From Gammaproteobacteria bacterium (lineage in GTDB: Bacteria > Pseudomonadota > Gammaproteobacteria > Enterobacterales > Alteromonadaceae), in the NCBI GenBank assembly GCA_018825965.1, contig JAHKAA010000045.1, forward strand, positions 1-64,000: 64,000 bases of DNA, read 5' to 3'. Numbering within the stretch: the first letter of the stretch is position 1; every line of letters starts with the position of its first letter. This document shows, one piece after another, positions 1 to 9,470 of the stretch. The position numbers and the translations under genes are program-made. The notes under the pieces are model-generated. The model was given only the letters and a program-made list of their open reading frames with translations. It was not told where the DNA came from and searched no databases.

Positions 1-3000
1 AAAGTCTTCGCTGATGGTCTGGCTCAGTACATGATTCTGGTCATAATAATGGCTGGTTCTGAGTTCCGTTGTGCCTTTATTATCGTAGTCATAGCTCACG
101 TTATAAATTGAAGAGCTGCCCTTAGACACAGTGATGCTGTCGATAAAACCACGGTCTTGATCAAAGGCTGTTGCTCTGCTGGTTCCACCGTATAACTTCT
201 CTTGTGTGACACGGCCTGCAGCGTCCATGCTTTCTACTTCACTTAATAAAGTTCTGGCCGGGTATTCATAAAGACCCTTCTGGTAACCATTTTGATACTC
301 GAGGCTAATGACCCTGCCTAAAGGCAGCACTTGCAGGCTCACCCGGCCATAGGCGTCATAATGGGTGGCTTGCGTAAAGGTTTTACCGCTGTGTTTTTGC
401 TCTGAACTGGCAGGGCGGCCATACAGATCATAACTTTGAGTTTCACTATAGCGGGCTGTAGTTGCGGCCAGAGCAGCACAGGTGTTATCAGCACTAATAG
501 AATATTGTGCTGTTTGTACTAGTTTACCGACGTTTTTCTGCGCTGGATTATTGCCATAGCTATAACAGGTTTTATCAAAACCACCCCCTTCATTCAGGCT
601 GCGTTGCTGCAGTTTTGCAACCAGCTGCCCCAATTGGTTGTATTCCAGTGTGCTGGATTCATTGCGGCCATTGAGCTGTGCAACCTGCTCGCCAAATCCG
701 TTGTAGCCGTAATACCATGTGCCTTTGGTTGCGTCTTGTGTCGATAATTTCCGGCCATAACTGTCATAGCTATGGGTAATAGTAACGACCTGAGACGTGC
801 CCGTCGCAGACTGAGTGCTGTATGCAAAACTCATAAAATCTTGGGCAGGAGGTGTTGGAGGGTCAATACCATCCTCTGGAGGTTTGATGCCGCCAGGCGG
901 AGCAGGATAATTCGCCCCCGCAGAAGTATTTACAGTAACTGACTGAGTAAGCAGATCACCAAAAGCGGAATAACGGAACGTCACAACATTCACAGATGAC
1001 GAAGATTTATAAGGATCTGTAGTACTGATGGTTCTGCCTGCCACATCTTTATATTCATCACGCCAAAAATCATTCTCATCCACAGTGGACGTTTGTAATC
1101 CCCAATATCTTACTTGTGAAGTTACGCCGCCCGGATAAGTCACTTTTGTTGGGCGTTGGAATGTATCAAATGCAAAAATCGTTAGCTTTCTCTCGGCAAT
1201 ATTAAAATAAGGATCAGATTGCTGAGTAAGATTGCCATGCTTGTCATACACAAAGTCAACATAGCTGTAGGAATCCGCAGCAGCAAAAGTCGTGCTGGCC
1301 TGCCGAACTTTGCGGCCATATTGATCTGTCACTACAAAAGTGGTTGGCGCACCTGGTGTAACAGTTTTGGATAGCAATAAACCCTGAGTACCACAGATAC
1401 CGCCATACAGATTGGGGCTGCACAACAAGGTTTCTGTGGTGCTGACATTACCATCCGCAGAGGTGACTTGAAAACCTTGTCCCCAACCATCCATATGAGT
1501 GGTCGAACTGACACCATTAGGGCCTGTCGAAGTCACCGAATACACTATGCCTCTGGCAGAGCTATGGCCGTTGTATAAATACTGTTCCTGCTGATTTAAT
1601 GCATTGGTTTTAGTGACAACAAAACGCCCGTCTGTACTGTAGCTGGTCGTCTCTGCACGGCTGTCGCCTGAAGCGGTAACAGTCAAGGTTTCTATATTAC
1701 CGTACTTGTCATAGGCATAGGTTTTAGTGCTGATATTCGAGCTATCACAATAGGAGCCAGTTGAAGCTCTGCTTTTCAGGTCAGCCGGCACATCAGTGGA
1801 CACACAGTCGCTGCCTATAGTCTCAGTTTTTAAATAACCTGAGTCGTCATAGGTAAAAGTGCTGGAACGGCTTTGAGTGGATGAAGGCTGATAATCAGTC
1901 GCTGTTTGTTTTTTTGTCACCACAGATGCAGACAAACGGCCATAACGTAAATAATCTGTCACATTTGTTGCTTCATACGTATGAATACTTTCAGTGCTAT
2001 GCACCTCAGCACCACTTGCGTCATGCAGGCTGACCGTAGACTTAGTTAAATTGCCCCATGCAGCTAACGAAGCTCCTGTTGATGTTTTGTCATAGACATT
2101 ACTGGTGACTATGTGGCTGACAAAACGCCGCGTATTGGCGCTGTCAATTTGCCAGCCTTTTTCAACTGAGTTGTCCAGATACACATAAGGCCCGCCACTG
2201 GCGCTGACTCCCTGAGTCCAGGTAGACGTTGCTTCACTGAGTAACAGAGAACCAAGCGTACTGGTTGTTTTGACTGGTCTTCCGATAAAGGGCCAGTTCT
2301 GATCATATTCTGTGGTTGTTTCAATGCCACTTTGCAGATCTTTGGTGGTGAGGCTGGCGAAACCCAAAGCGCCCCAGCCTTTTTTGTGCAGCCTGTAGCC
2401 TGCATAGTTGTAACTGACACCCACTGTCTCGACAGAAGAACCGCTGCCGTTCGTTTGAGAAGTCACAGTATCAACCAGCCACATACCGTATTTAGGCGAA
2501 ATATAGTCAGGGTTCAGTTCTCCTGAGCTATTTATCGTAGGTTCTGCTTTATAAACAGAACTGTCAGTCATTGGTTTGTAGCTAATTTCTGTTTTCACAC
2601 CAAAGCCATTAGTCACACTTTTTAACTGGTGTTTTGGAATGCCAGCAAAGTCTGCAGCAGGGGAGGCGTTTGATAAAAGCTGCTTGTTCGACATATTGTT
2701 ATGGTAAGCAGTCCAACTGGCATCCTCAGTTGCTTTACTGTTGGTAAAGAGTAAGTCTGTGTCACCATCTGCGTTAATATCCGCCAGACGAATGACAGTT
2801 TCTTTGTTCACAGGAACAAAAGCGGCTAATTCTTGCACCTCACTGAAACCAAAGTTACCTTCAGTATCAAAAGTGCTTGTCAGTATCATCACGCTATTAA
2901 AGGTTGAAGGTTCTTGCCTTGCCTGGGAAAGATCCGGACAGACAGGGCCATCATGTTCAAACTCGTTGGGGCCAGCTACTGAGGCACTTTCTGTCATTAA

Positions 3001-5568
3001 TTGACTGTAAGGAATAGCCCCTCCGGTATCACGACAGAAATAGCGGATTATGCTGGTAGACTCGATCGCCAGAATGTCGGCTTTACCATTGTTATCCAGA
3101 TCGGCCAACTGCACTAAATGCTTGTAGTCTTCTGTTGTACTGACAGCAGATAAACTCAAACTGACAGGCGCAGAAAAAGCTGAAGTTGCAGATCCCATTT
3201 GCCCTGTAGATAACTGGTATTTCCAGGCGTTGTTATGGATATACATTAAATCGGATAAACCATCGCCGTTTAGGTCGGCAGTTCTGTGATCGGCTCCAGC
3301 CAGGGTAAACTCCTGGTAACCGTAGTCATTTGGACCTTTGCTATAGAATAAAACCGTCTTATTCGTAGGTATACTGCATTGCGCGCCACAACTTGCATAG
3401 GTGCTTAGCTTCACAATCATGTCGGATACACCGTCACCATTGAAATCACCAACAGGCACTTTTTCACCGCTAATGACCCGACTGAGAACAGCGGTATTGG
3501 CTCCTGCAGGCCAAGCGGCATCTGGGGCGGTGTAAACTACTGTTTGGGTTGGCGAGAAAGTCTTGTCCACATTTAAAAAAGCTATTAATGCTTTGCCTGA
3601 GAAACCCGCCCAGTCCATTAAACCATCGCCATTTACATCGGCAAAAAATCTGTTTTTATAGGTCTCCAGAGCAGTGGCATTGTAAGTCCAGCCAGGAACA
3701 ATCTTTTTAGTGAAGGTATAGCTGTAACTATAACTTTGACCTGGCTTACATACAGCGTCGTCTTTACGCGTGCATCGAATCGGAACATTCTCAGTAGTAG
3801 GCTGATAAATAGCAAACTTCCAACTGCTGTCTTCCGGATAAAAAATGTCAATATTGCCATCGCCATTTACATCCACAAAGTTAATCAGTTCAGCAGAAGC
3901 AAGTTTTGATGTGATCACCTCTTCACTGCCAAAGCCGCCCTCAGCCTTAGCCATTTTGATATACAAGGTTTTGCCATCCGCAGAGGTATAAACCATGTCA
4001 GCCCTGCCATCCCCGTTAATATCAAAAAACTGGCTTGTGCTTTTTAGCTTTGAACTCATGGACTCTGAGGCATTAAACGCCAAAGTATTGCTTTGTTTAT
4101 GGTAGTCAAAAGTCAACGCATTCCGGCAACTGACTCTGTCTGCAGCAAGGCACTCCTGCACCCAATCCAGATAACCATATTGACTGTTATCGTGCCCCAG
4201 ATCGTAATAGCGGTATGCTTCACCATCCAGTAAAACACTGATACTTTCCAGCCGGTATTTTTGATAAAAACTGCCACCATAACCAAAACCAGCTCTGGGG
4301 GAAGGATGGGTATCGTAATTAAAATTGATCGAAGCAAAAGGTGCTGCACTTGATGTGCCTGTATAACGAATACTGTCGATCACAAAGACGCCAGCAGACT
4401 CAACTGCACCAGTTCCCGGAATTATCAAACCGCCTTTACGGTAAACATATTCAATATAATTGCCATAACCGTCTTTGATGCCTTTGAGTGCCCAGCTGCT
4501 TGCTACTGAACCTGCTGCTTTACCGCCGGGTTCTACAAAGGCATCTGCATCGGATGTACTAAAGTCAGTGTTGCCAAAATACATAGTTTCTTTGGCTTTG
4601 GTTTGAACTTCAAAACCTTGTGGCCCTGAGCCTGAAGTATCCTGGCGGATCGCTGTAATCACTGAAAAATCGTCGATTTCCAGCCGATAGGTGGAGCCGG
4701 CTGCACCATAAGTACCAGCTGTCAGTATCAGCCGCTGGCCATCCAGACAATACCCATCATTGGCATTCATGAAAACACCAGAAATAGCTCCGTCCTGCAC
4801 TATAGATTTTGCACAACGATGAATAGAAGACAGGCCTGAAATATTCCAGCCCATGCCCGCTATACCTTCTCCTGCACCTGAGTTGTAGCTTAAAGAAACA
4901 CTGGGTTGAACTCCTGCGATACCGGCCGGAATGGCAACAGGGATTTGATAAGTAGCCTGACCCGATTCATCTACCCTGAATTGGGCAGCGGTTAAGCCCG
5001 GATTATCACCGTCAGCACTGGTTTTTACTTGCCCCGTAAAAAGCATAGTTCCATTACGCTGTCCCAGAAAAACTGCATTATTGTCCACAATATCCATAAT
5101 GCCATCTGAGTTCACATCCTGAAGTACAAAGGCCGGACTCAGGTAACCTGTATTTAACGATCGGACAACTGCATTGCCTTTTAAATTCGTCAGTGAGAGA
5201 GCAGGATGATGAGAGTTATTCAGCGTCATCACCAGATCCAAGACACCATCGCCATCTATATCGCCGAACCGCATCTGGTCCACCAAAGCATTGCCCGGGC
5301 TGAGATTTAACGCATTCCATTGAGACAAAGTTAATTCCTGCACTACCCAGGAGCCGCTTATCCATGAAAGTTTCAGCAAACCGTTTTTAGGAGGGACAAA
5401 CAAAGGCACTGAAACATCAGAATGGATCAAAACAAATTTTTCTGGCGCCTTTAAATAAATATTACCAGCCGCATCGGTAAATACGCTGTACTGGCTAGCG
5501 TCCGCTTTTACAGGAACGGATGTTAATAACACACATAAGGCAATTAAACGAAAAATCGCTTTGATCAT
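1..5568 (-). CDS. SpvB/FG-GAP/YD-repeat (Rhs-like) secreted protein, C-terminus outside window
   Basis: One frame stays open from an ATG at 5568 to the left edge, giving 1856 residues with no stop seen. The N-terminus (residues 1-24, MIKAIFRLIALCVLLTSVPV then KADA) is a Sec signal peptide. FG-GAP/VCBS-type calcium-loop motifs lie near residues 101-111 (FGDIDGDGVLD) and 151-160 (DVNSDGIMDI). A SpvB/TcdB-type N-terminal core follows at about 195-255 (SVSLSYNSGAGEGIAGMGW). A second block of FG-GAP repeats covers roughly 510-960, for example DINGDGRADM and DVNGDGNIDI. From about residue 1150 the protein becomes YD/Rhs repeats (YDKYGN, YDKHGN, YDSYGR, YDLYGR). This is the domain order of SpvB/TcaC-like and wall-associated Rhs proteins, often polymorphic toxins or adhesins. 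The Rhs core end and any C-terminal toxin lie outside the window, so the activity is unknown. The Shine-Dalgarno is weak. Confidence 0.9.
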   Translation of the reverse strand, partial: MIKAIFRLIALCVLLTSVPVKADASQYSVFTDAAGNIYLKAPEKFVLIHSDVSVPLFVPPKNGLLKLSWISGSWVVQELTLSQWNALNLSPGNALVDQMRFGDIDGDGVLDLVMTLNNSHHPALSLTNLKGNAVVRSLNTGYLSPAFVLQDVNSDGIMDIVDNNAVFLGQRNGTMLFTGQVKTSADGDNPGLTAAQFRVDESGQATYQIPVAIPAGIAGVQPSVSLSYNSGAGEGIAGMGWNISGLSSIHRCAKSIVQDGAISGVFMNANDGYCLDGQRLILTAGTYGAAGSTYRLEIDDFSVITAIRQDTSGSGPQGFEVQTKAKETMYFGNTDFSTSDADAFVEPGGKAAGSVASSWALKGIKDGYGNYIEYVYRKGGLIIPGTGAVESAGVFVIDSIRYTGTSSAAPFASINFNYDTHPSPRAGFGYGGSFYQKYRLESISVLLDGEAYRYYDLGHDNSQYGYLDWVQECLAADRVSCRNALTFDYHKQSNTLAFNASESMSSKLKSTSQFFDINGDGRADMVYTSADGKTLYIKMAKAEGGFGSEEVITSKLASAELINFVDVNGDGNIDIFYPEDSSWKFAIYQPTTENVPIRCTRKDDAVCKPGQSYSYSYTFTKKIVPGWTYNATALETYKNRFFADVNGDGLMDWAGFSGKALIAFLNVDKTFSPTQTVVYTAPDAAWPAGANTAVLSRVISGEKVPVGDFNGDGVSDMIVKLSTYASCGAQCSIPTNKTVLFYSKGPNDYGYQEFTLAGADHRTADLNGDGLSDLMYIHNNAWKYQLSTGQMGSATSAFSAPVSLSLSAVSTTEDYKHLVQLADLDNNGKADILAIESTSIIRYFCRDTGGAIPYSQLMTESASVAGPNEFEHDGPVCPDLSQARQEPSTFNSVMILTSTFDTEGNFGFSEVQELAAFVPVNKETVIRLADINADGDTDLLFTNSKATEDASWTAYHNNMSNKQLLSNASPAADFAGIPKHQLKSVTNGFGVKTEISYKPMTDSSVYKAEPTINSSGELNPDYISPKYGMWLVDTVTSQTNGSGSSVETVGVSYNYAGYRLHKKGWGALGFASLTTKDLQSGIETTTEYDQNWPFIGRPVKTTSTLGSLLLSEATSTWTQGVSASGGPYVYLDNSVEKGWQIDSANTRRFVSHIVTSNVYDKTSTGASLAAWGNLTKSTVSLHDASGAEVHSTESIHTYEATNVTDYLRYGRLSASVVTKKQTATDYQPSSTQSRSSTFTYDDSGYLKTETIGSDCVSTDVPADLKSRASTGSYCDSSNISTKTYAYDKYGNIETLTVTASGDSRAETTSYSTDGRFVVTKTNALNQQEQYLYNGHSSARGIVYSVTSTGPNGVSSTTHMDGWGQGFQVTSADGNVSTTETLLCSPNLYGGICGTQGLLLSKTVTPGAPTTFVVTDQYGRKVRQASTTFAAADSYSYVDFVYDKHGNLTQQSDPYFNIAERKLTIFAFDTFQRPTKVTYPGGVTSQVRYWGLQTSTVDENDFWRDEYKDVAGRTISTTDPYKSSSSVNVVTFRYSAFGDLLTQSVTVNTSAGANYPAPPGGIKPPEDGIDPPTPPAQDFMSFAYSTQSATGTSQVVTITHSYDSYGRKLSTQDATKGTWYYGYNGFGEQVAQLNGRNESSTLEYNQLGQLVAKLQQRSLNEGGGFDKTCYSYGNNPAQKNVGKLVQTAQYSISADNTCAALAATTARYSETQSYDLYGRPASSEQKHSGKTFTQATHYDAYGRVSLQVLPLGRVISLEYQNGYQKGLYEYPARTLLSEVESMDAAGRVTQEKLYGGTSRATAFDQDRGFIDSITVSKGSSSIYNVSYDYDNKGTTELRTSHYYDQNHVLSQTISEDF

Positions 5569-6131
5569 CGAGGATTCATCCCTGAGTTTTGAGGCTAATG
5601 GTTTAAAAGGCTGGTTGAGTTACAGGATCGTTCACAAAGCGGCCGTTCAGCTCGAGCGCGAAGGAAAATGAAAGGCAGACCTTTTGTGCAAATGGCAACC
5701 AAAACCTTAACCACAAGGCAACATAAAAGAAGAAAAGCAGGACAACAAATGATAGGCTCAGCACCCACTTTTTCTTAAAAGGTGAACAGGTGAGGGTAAC
5801 TACATGAAATTAAATAAATTTATAATAATAGTGGCGAAAACTGAAAAAATTACCGGCTAACCTGGAACAAAATTCAAATTTATTTGTTTTAACAAAACTT
5901 ACACAACTAAAAGTATCAGGAGTATTTAGTGTGAAAAAAAGGATGTGTTGTTTTATACCTGCGGCATGCTTTCACTGCATTACCGGAAAGCGACTTTACC
6001 CATTCTGGTCATGAAGTATCAGGCTGGCCTGCTGTCATTTATTAATCAGCTTTTCATCCTGTAAAAGTAATGCCTTTTAAAGCTCTGGTTCAGATAATAC
6101 TGACTAATTTTCAGCAAGCCGGAGTTTCACA
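5569..6131. other. Long AT-rich intergenic region, possible decayed reading frames
   Basis: This 563-base divergent spacer must hold the promoters of the Rhs-like gene (minus) and the SGNH-like lipoprotein gene (plus). No confident full-size gene is present. Two tiny frames have plausible starts: ATG 5804 to TAA 5860 (18 codons, preceded by GAGG eight bases upstream, signal-peptide-like) and GTG 5931 to TGA 6014 (27 codons, preceded by CAGGAG). A third frame, open from 5935 to TAA at 6045 without a good start, reads like ordinary protein (HAFTALPESDFTHSGHEV). Together these could be remnants of one small frameshifted gene, but that is a guess. Confidence 0.3.
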
Positions 6132-6941
6132 ATGAGCAAAATCTTCCTCTGTTTCATTTATGTAATGATTAGCTGCAACAGCTTGCTGCTGACAGGTTGT
6201 GGGGGTAGTACCACTCAGGGAGCTCCGGATCAACGAATTGATCTCAACTTTCCTGTGGGTGCCGAAGTGCCCGACAACCGCTATGTGGATCATTATCAAA
6301 TTCTGGTATTTGGTAACAGCCATGTACGTTCCCATAACCTAACCGGACTGATCCGGCAGTTTATTTTGGCCGGGCGGCCTGGGGCAGTGGTGGATATTAC
6401 TCTGGCTGGCGATGGTTCTTATCTGGATGAGCGTTTATACAACAAAGTGGATTTGGCCTTTATGCAATCCCGCAACTGGACTCATGTCATCTTACAGGGC
6501 CAGAAATACTCCACTACAGGTTTGAACAGTTATCCAATAGATGACAGTCTGATTTGGCTCAGAGCAGTAAAAGGCCAGGATGCTACCCCAGTGTTATTTC
6601 CGGAACATGGTCAGGACGGTAATAGCACAGAAGGCAGCCGCGTGCATCAGTTGCATCAGACTATAGTGGCCGTTGAACCAGGTTGTATTGCACCTGTTGG
6701 CCTGGCCTGGGACAAGGTATGGCAGCTGGAACCCAGGATGGTGTTGCATGAAGCGGATGGCAATCATGCGGCTTTGGCCGGTACTTTTCTGACGGCTTTG
6801 GTGTTTTATCAAAGCATCACTGGAAACAACGCCGAATCATTGGGGTATTTCCCACAGATCCCCATACCTGCTGAGCAGCAACAGTTTTTACGCCAAATCG
6901 CTGCTGCTACTTTACAGCAAAATCCTGCCTGCCCTTTTTAA
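6132..6941 (+). CDS. SGNH/GDSL-hydrolase-like lipoprotein
   Basis: The 269-residue product begins with a lipoprotein signal peptide; the lipobox LTGC places the lipidated Cys at residue 23. The mature protein opens with VFGNSHVRSHN, which resembles the block I nucleophile Ser of SGNH hydrolases, followed by a VILQGQ strand. Near the C-terminus DGNHAALAGTFLTALVFY resembles block V, where Asp and His complete the triad. The pattern fits SGNH esterase-like families, possibly acting on envelope or extracellular esters. The start is supported by CCGGAG upstream. It stands alone, transcribed away from the Rhs-like gene, with a hairpin over its stop codon. The substrate cannot be inferred, and the SGNH assignment rests on motifs only. 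Confidence 0.7.
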   Translation: MSKIFLCFIYVMISCNSLLLTGCGGSTTQGAPDQRIDLNFPVGAEVPDNRYVDHYQILVFGNSHVRSHNLTGLIRQFILAGRPGAVVDITLAGDGSYLDERLYNKVDLAFMQSRNWTHVILQGQKYSTTGLNSYPIDDSLIWLRAVKGQDATPVLFPEHGQDGNSTEGSRVHQLHQTIVAVEPGCIAPVGLAWDKVWQLEPRMVLHEADGNHAALAGTFLTALVFYQSITGNNAESLGYFPQIPIPAEQQQFLRQIAAATLQQNPACPF

Positions 6942-6950
6942 AGGGCAGGC
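6927..6950 (+). terminator. Hairpin overlapping the lipoprotein stop codon
   Basis: A perfect 11-bp inverted repeat (GCCTGCCCTTT, two-base loop, AAAGGGCAGGC) covers the last codons and stop of the preceding gene. The following bases are A/T-rich but lack a clean T tract, so this is a likely but not certain terminator. Confidence 0.55.
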
Positions 6951-7245
6951 ATTAATATTAATTCACCAAAAAGACATAACAACCCACAAAGATGAATAAC
7001 AACCAACAGCAGTGCAACAATAAAGCATTGATATATAATGATTTATACAAAAACACCTTCCAGGCACAAATAAACTGTTGGTTATTTATCCAAAATTGTT
7101 TAAAGTGCGCGCTCATTTGTGCTGCCTATACTGCGTCAGCTATGGCTTCTGCATTAGTTTGCTATGCTTAAGCTACTGTCGTATTCCTGTCACAAGGCAG
7201 CCCTAATCTTATTTTTTGTTTTTGCCAGAAGGAAACAAAACCATA
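6951..7245. other. argA upstream region
   Basis: About 295 bases lie between the upstream hairpin and the preferred argA start. The stretch is A/T-rich near 7030 (TTGATATATAATGATTTATA). I looked for an ArgR box (paired TGAAT/ATTCA half sites) and found only poor partial matches. No small gene is convincing. Confidence 0.35.
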
Positions 7246-8565
7246 GTGCGCACTACAGAACTCGTTGATGGCTTTCGTCAGTCCGCCCCTTATGTGAATT
7301 CTCACCGTGGTAAAACCTTTGTGGTGATGCTGGGTGGTGAAGCCATAGATCAGCCAGGCTTTCGCAGCATTATTAATGACATAGCTTTGCTTAATACCCT
7401 CGGCATTAAAATAGTGCTGGTGTATGGTGCCAGGCCGCAAATTAATAAAGCCCTGGAAAAAGCCGGCTTAAATTGCGAGTACCACAATCGCGTCCGGGTC
7501 ACAGACGACGATGCTTTTTTGGTGATCAAACAAGTCGCGGGTGCTTTGCAGCTGGATATTACCGCTCGTTTGTCGATGAGCTTAAGCAATACACCCATGC
7601 ACAATGCACAAATTAACGTGGTCAGCGGCAACTTTGTCATAGCCCAACCTTTGGGTGTGGAAGACGGTATCGACTATTTACATAGCGGCCGCGTGCGCCG
7701 TATTGATGTTCAGGGTATCCGCCGTCAGCTGGACAATAACGGTATTGTGGTGATGGGTCCTGTTGCAGCTTCAGTGACAGGCGAAAGTTTTAACCTGACA
7801 GCCGAAGAAATTGCCACTCAGGTGGCTATTAAACTAAAAGCAGAAAAAATTATCGGCTTTAACGAAGCCGGCGGCATTGTGGCCGACGATGGCGATATTA
7901 CGGCAGAACTGATGCCCAACTATGCCGAACACTTAATGTGGCAAATGGAACAAAAAGCAGACGCCTGCACTGCTACTGTGGCTTTTTTACATGCGGCTAT
8001 CACAGCCTGCCGCTCTGGTGTGCCCCGTTGTCACTTAGTCAGTTACGGCGAAAATGGCGCTATGCTGCAGGAATTATTCTCCCGTGATGGTATTGGTACT
8101 CAAATTGTCACCGAAGCGGCAGAACGTTTACGTGCCGCCAGCATCACAGATATTGGCGGTATTCTGGATTTGATCCGGCCGCTGGAGCAACAAGGTTTGT
8201 TAGTGCGCCGCTCACGCGAACAGCTGGAAATGGAAATTGATCAGTTTGTGGTGATTGAACGTGATGGTTTAATTATTGGTTGTGCTGCGCTATATCCATT
8301 CCCGGAAGAAAATGTAGGTGAATTTGCCTGCCTGGCTGTGCATGAACAATACCGTGATGCAGACCGTGGCAGCGCTTTGCTGAAAAACATTATTCAACTG
8401 GCGCGGCAGCGTAAGTATTATCGCCTGTTTGCACTGACGACCCGCAGTATTCACTGGTTTCAGGAACATGGTTTTCAACTGGTGACAGTGCAGGACTTGC
8501 CCGAGAAAAAACAACAGTTGTACAACTACCAACGCCGTTCAAAAATACTGGCCCTGGATTTATAA
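7246..8565 (+). CDS. argA: Amino-acid N-acetyltransferase (N-acetylglutamate synthase)
   Basis: ArgA acetylates glutamate with acetyl-CoA, the first step of arginine biosynthesis, in the cytoplasm. The N-terminal two thirds is an amino-acid-kinase fold (KTFVVMLGGEAI, VYGARPQI, QLDITARLSMSL, NVVSGNFVIAQPLGV, VTGESFNLTAEEIATQ). The C-terminal third is a GNAT domain (RRSREQLEMEID, CAALYPFPEENVGEFACLAV, TTRSIHWFQEHGF, KQQLYNYQRRSK). These match E. coli ArgA closely along the whole length. I start at GTG 7246, giving 439 residues against 443 in E. coli, because the alignment begins with the RTTELVDGF segment and an AAGGA lies upstream. A TTG at 7216 would add ten residues with no support. The gene is monocistronic. 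Confidence 0.96.
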   Translation: MRTTELVDGFRQSAPYVNSHRGKTFVVMLGGEAIDQPGFRSIINDIALLNTLGIKIVLVYGARPQINKALEKAGLNCEYHNRVRVTDDDAFLVIKQVAGALQLDITARLSMSLSNTPMHNAQINVVSGNFVIAQPLGVEDGIDYLHSGRVRRIDVQGIRRQLDNNGIVVMGPVAASVTGESFNLTAEEIATQVAIKLKAEKIIGFNEAGGIVADDGDITAELMPNYAEHLMWQMEQKADACTATVAFLHAAITACRSGVPRCHLVSYGENGAMLQELFSRDGIGTQIVTEAAERLRAASITDIGGILDLIRPLEQQGLLVRRSREQLEMEIDQFVVIERDGLIIGCAALYPFPEENVGEFACLAVHEQYRDADRGSALLKNIIQLARQRKYYRLFALTTRSIHWFQEHGFQLVTVQDLPEKKQQLYNYQRRSKILALDL

Positions 8566-8571
8566 AAAAAC

Positions 8572-8612
8572 AACCACAGCTTTGGTGCAAATCAAGGTTG
8601 TGGTTTTATTTC
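8572..8612 (+). terminator. Probable argA terminator
   Basis: A stem AACCACA (8572-8578) pairs with TGTGGTT (8599-8605), followed by TTATTT. It begins six bases after the argA stop. Confidence 0.5.
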
Positions 8613-8714
8613 TGATCGATCTGACTGGATTCAGCAGATTATTTGTTTTCATCGCAATTTATATGTGCTAAAACAAGCACCAAGGATATTTAATAAACAT
8701 TGCAAGGATGCGAT

Positions 8715-9470
8715 TTGTCAGTCTCTGTTAGTCATAATTTCTTTACAAAAATACGCTCTGTTGCTTTCACCCTGGCCGCAATTATTTTAACTGTAGGTCA
8801 ATGGGCTGATTTTCGTGACGTAGTTACTTCAGCATATGAAGGCTTCGTGACACATTTCACTGATCAGGTTGAACTAAAACAACTTTCTCATGTAAGAGTG
8901 GGTGCAAACCTGCCCTATTTAGAAAGCATTTTCGGTCCGGCGAAACTGATTAAAGTGAGTCAGACCCATTCAAAATCCCAGTACAGGTATTACAACAACG
9001 ACAAATTCCTGCTGACCCTTGCTGTGGATAACCAGCGCGTCACTGCTTATCAAATTGTCAGTTTGCTTGACGGTTTTCAACCTGTCATCAGTTTCTCTAA
9101 GGCTACTTTAAATCTTACGCCACTTCATACAATGCAGAAATTTGACGGCGTATTTACAACCGATACCGCCAACCTCAGATACTACCTTGAACAAGCAACC
9201 TTAGGCCGCGAAGGAATGTTTTTCGCATTGCAACTTGGTTTTGTTGAATATGGAGCCGCGACGCAGGGGTACCCACTGCTGGATCAAATCAATGAAAAAA
9301 TGATGCAAGGTTCTGACGATGAACAATTGCTTGGCACTATCGAAAATCTTCGGAAAATGCTGATACCTAATGTTTATTCTGTGGGCGAGTTATCCCTGGA
9401 ACAGGCCGCAGACATGTTATTGACCCGCTATGAGTTTCACGCCTACTTTGCACAAGGAGCGTCTTTATAA
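8715..9470 (+). CDS. Membrane-anchored protein of unknown function, first gene of LPP20/MltC operon
   Basis: Start chosen at TTG 8715, which has AAGGA six bases upstream; a TTG at 8700 would add five residues but has no ribosome site. The 251-residue product has one N-terminal hydrophobic segment (about residues 14-30, VAFTLAAIILTVGQW), so it should be anchored in the inner membrane with the rest periplasmic or cytoplasmic. The remainder looks globular, including the stretch VGANLPYLESIFGPAKLI. I do not recognise the family with confidence. Its stop TAA overlaps the ATG of the next gene by one base, which argues for translational coupling to the LPP20-like protein. Confidence 0.7.
   Translation: MSVSVSHNFFTKIRSVAFTLAAIILTVGQWADFRDVVTSAYEGFVTHFTDQVELKQLSHVRVGANLPYLESIFGPAKLIKVSQTHSKSQYRYYNNDKFLLTLAVDNQRVTAYQIVSLLDGFQPVISFSKATLNLTPLHTMQKFDGVFTTDTANLRYYLEQATLGREGMFFALQLGFVEYGAATQGYPLLDQINEKMMQGSDDEQLLGTIENLRKMLIPNVYSVGELSLEQAADMLLTRYEFHAYFAQGASL

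Noticed and set aside
7020..7060. ArgR box upstream of argA
   Set aside because: Only partial half sites with wrong spacing.
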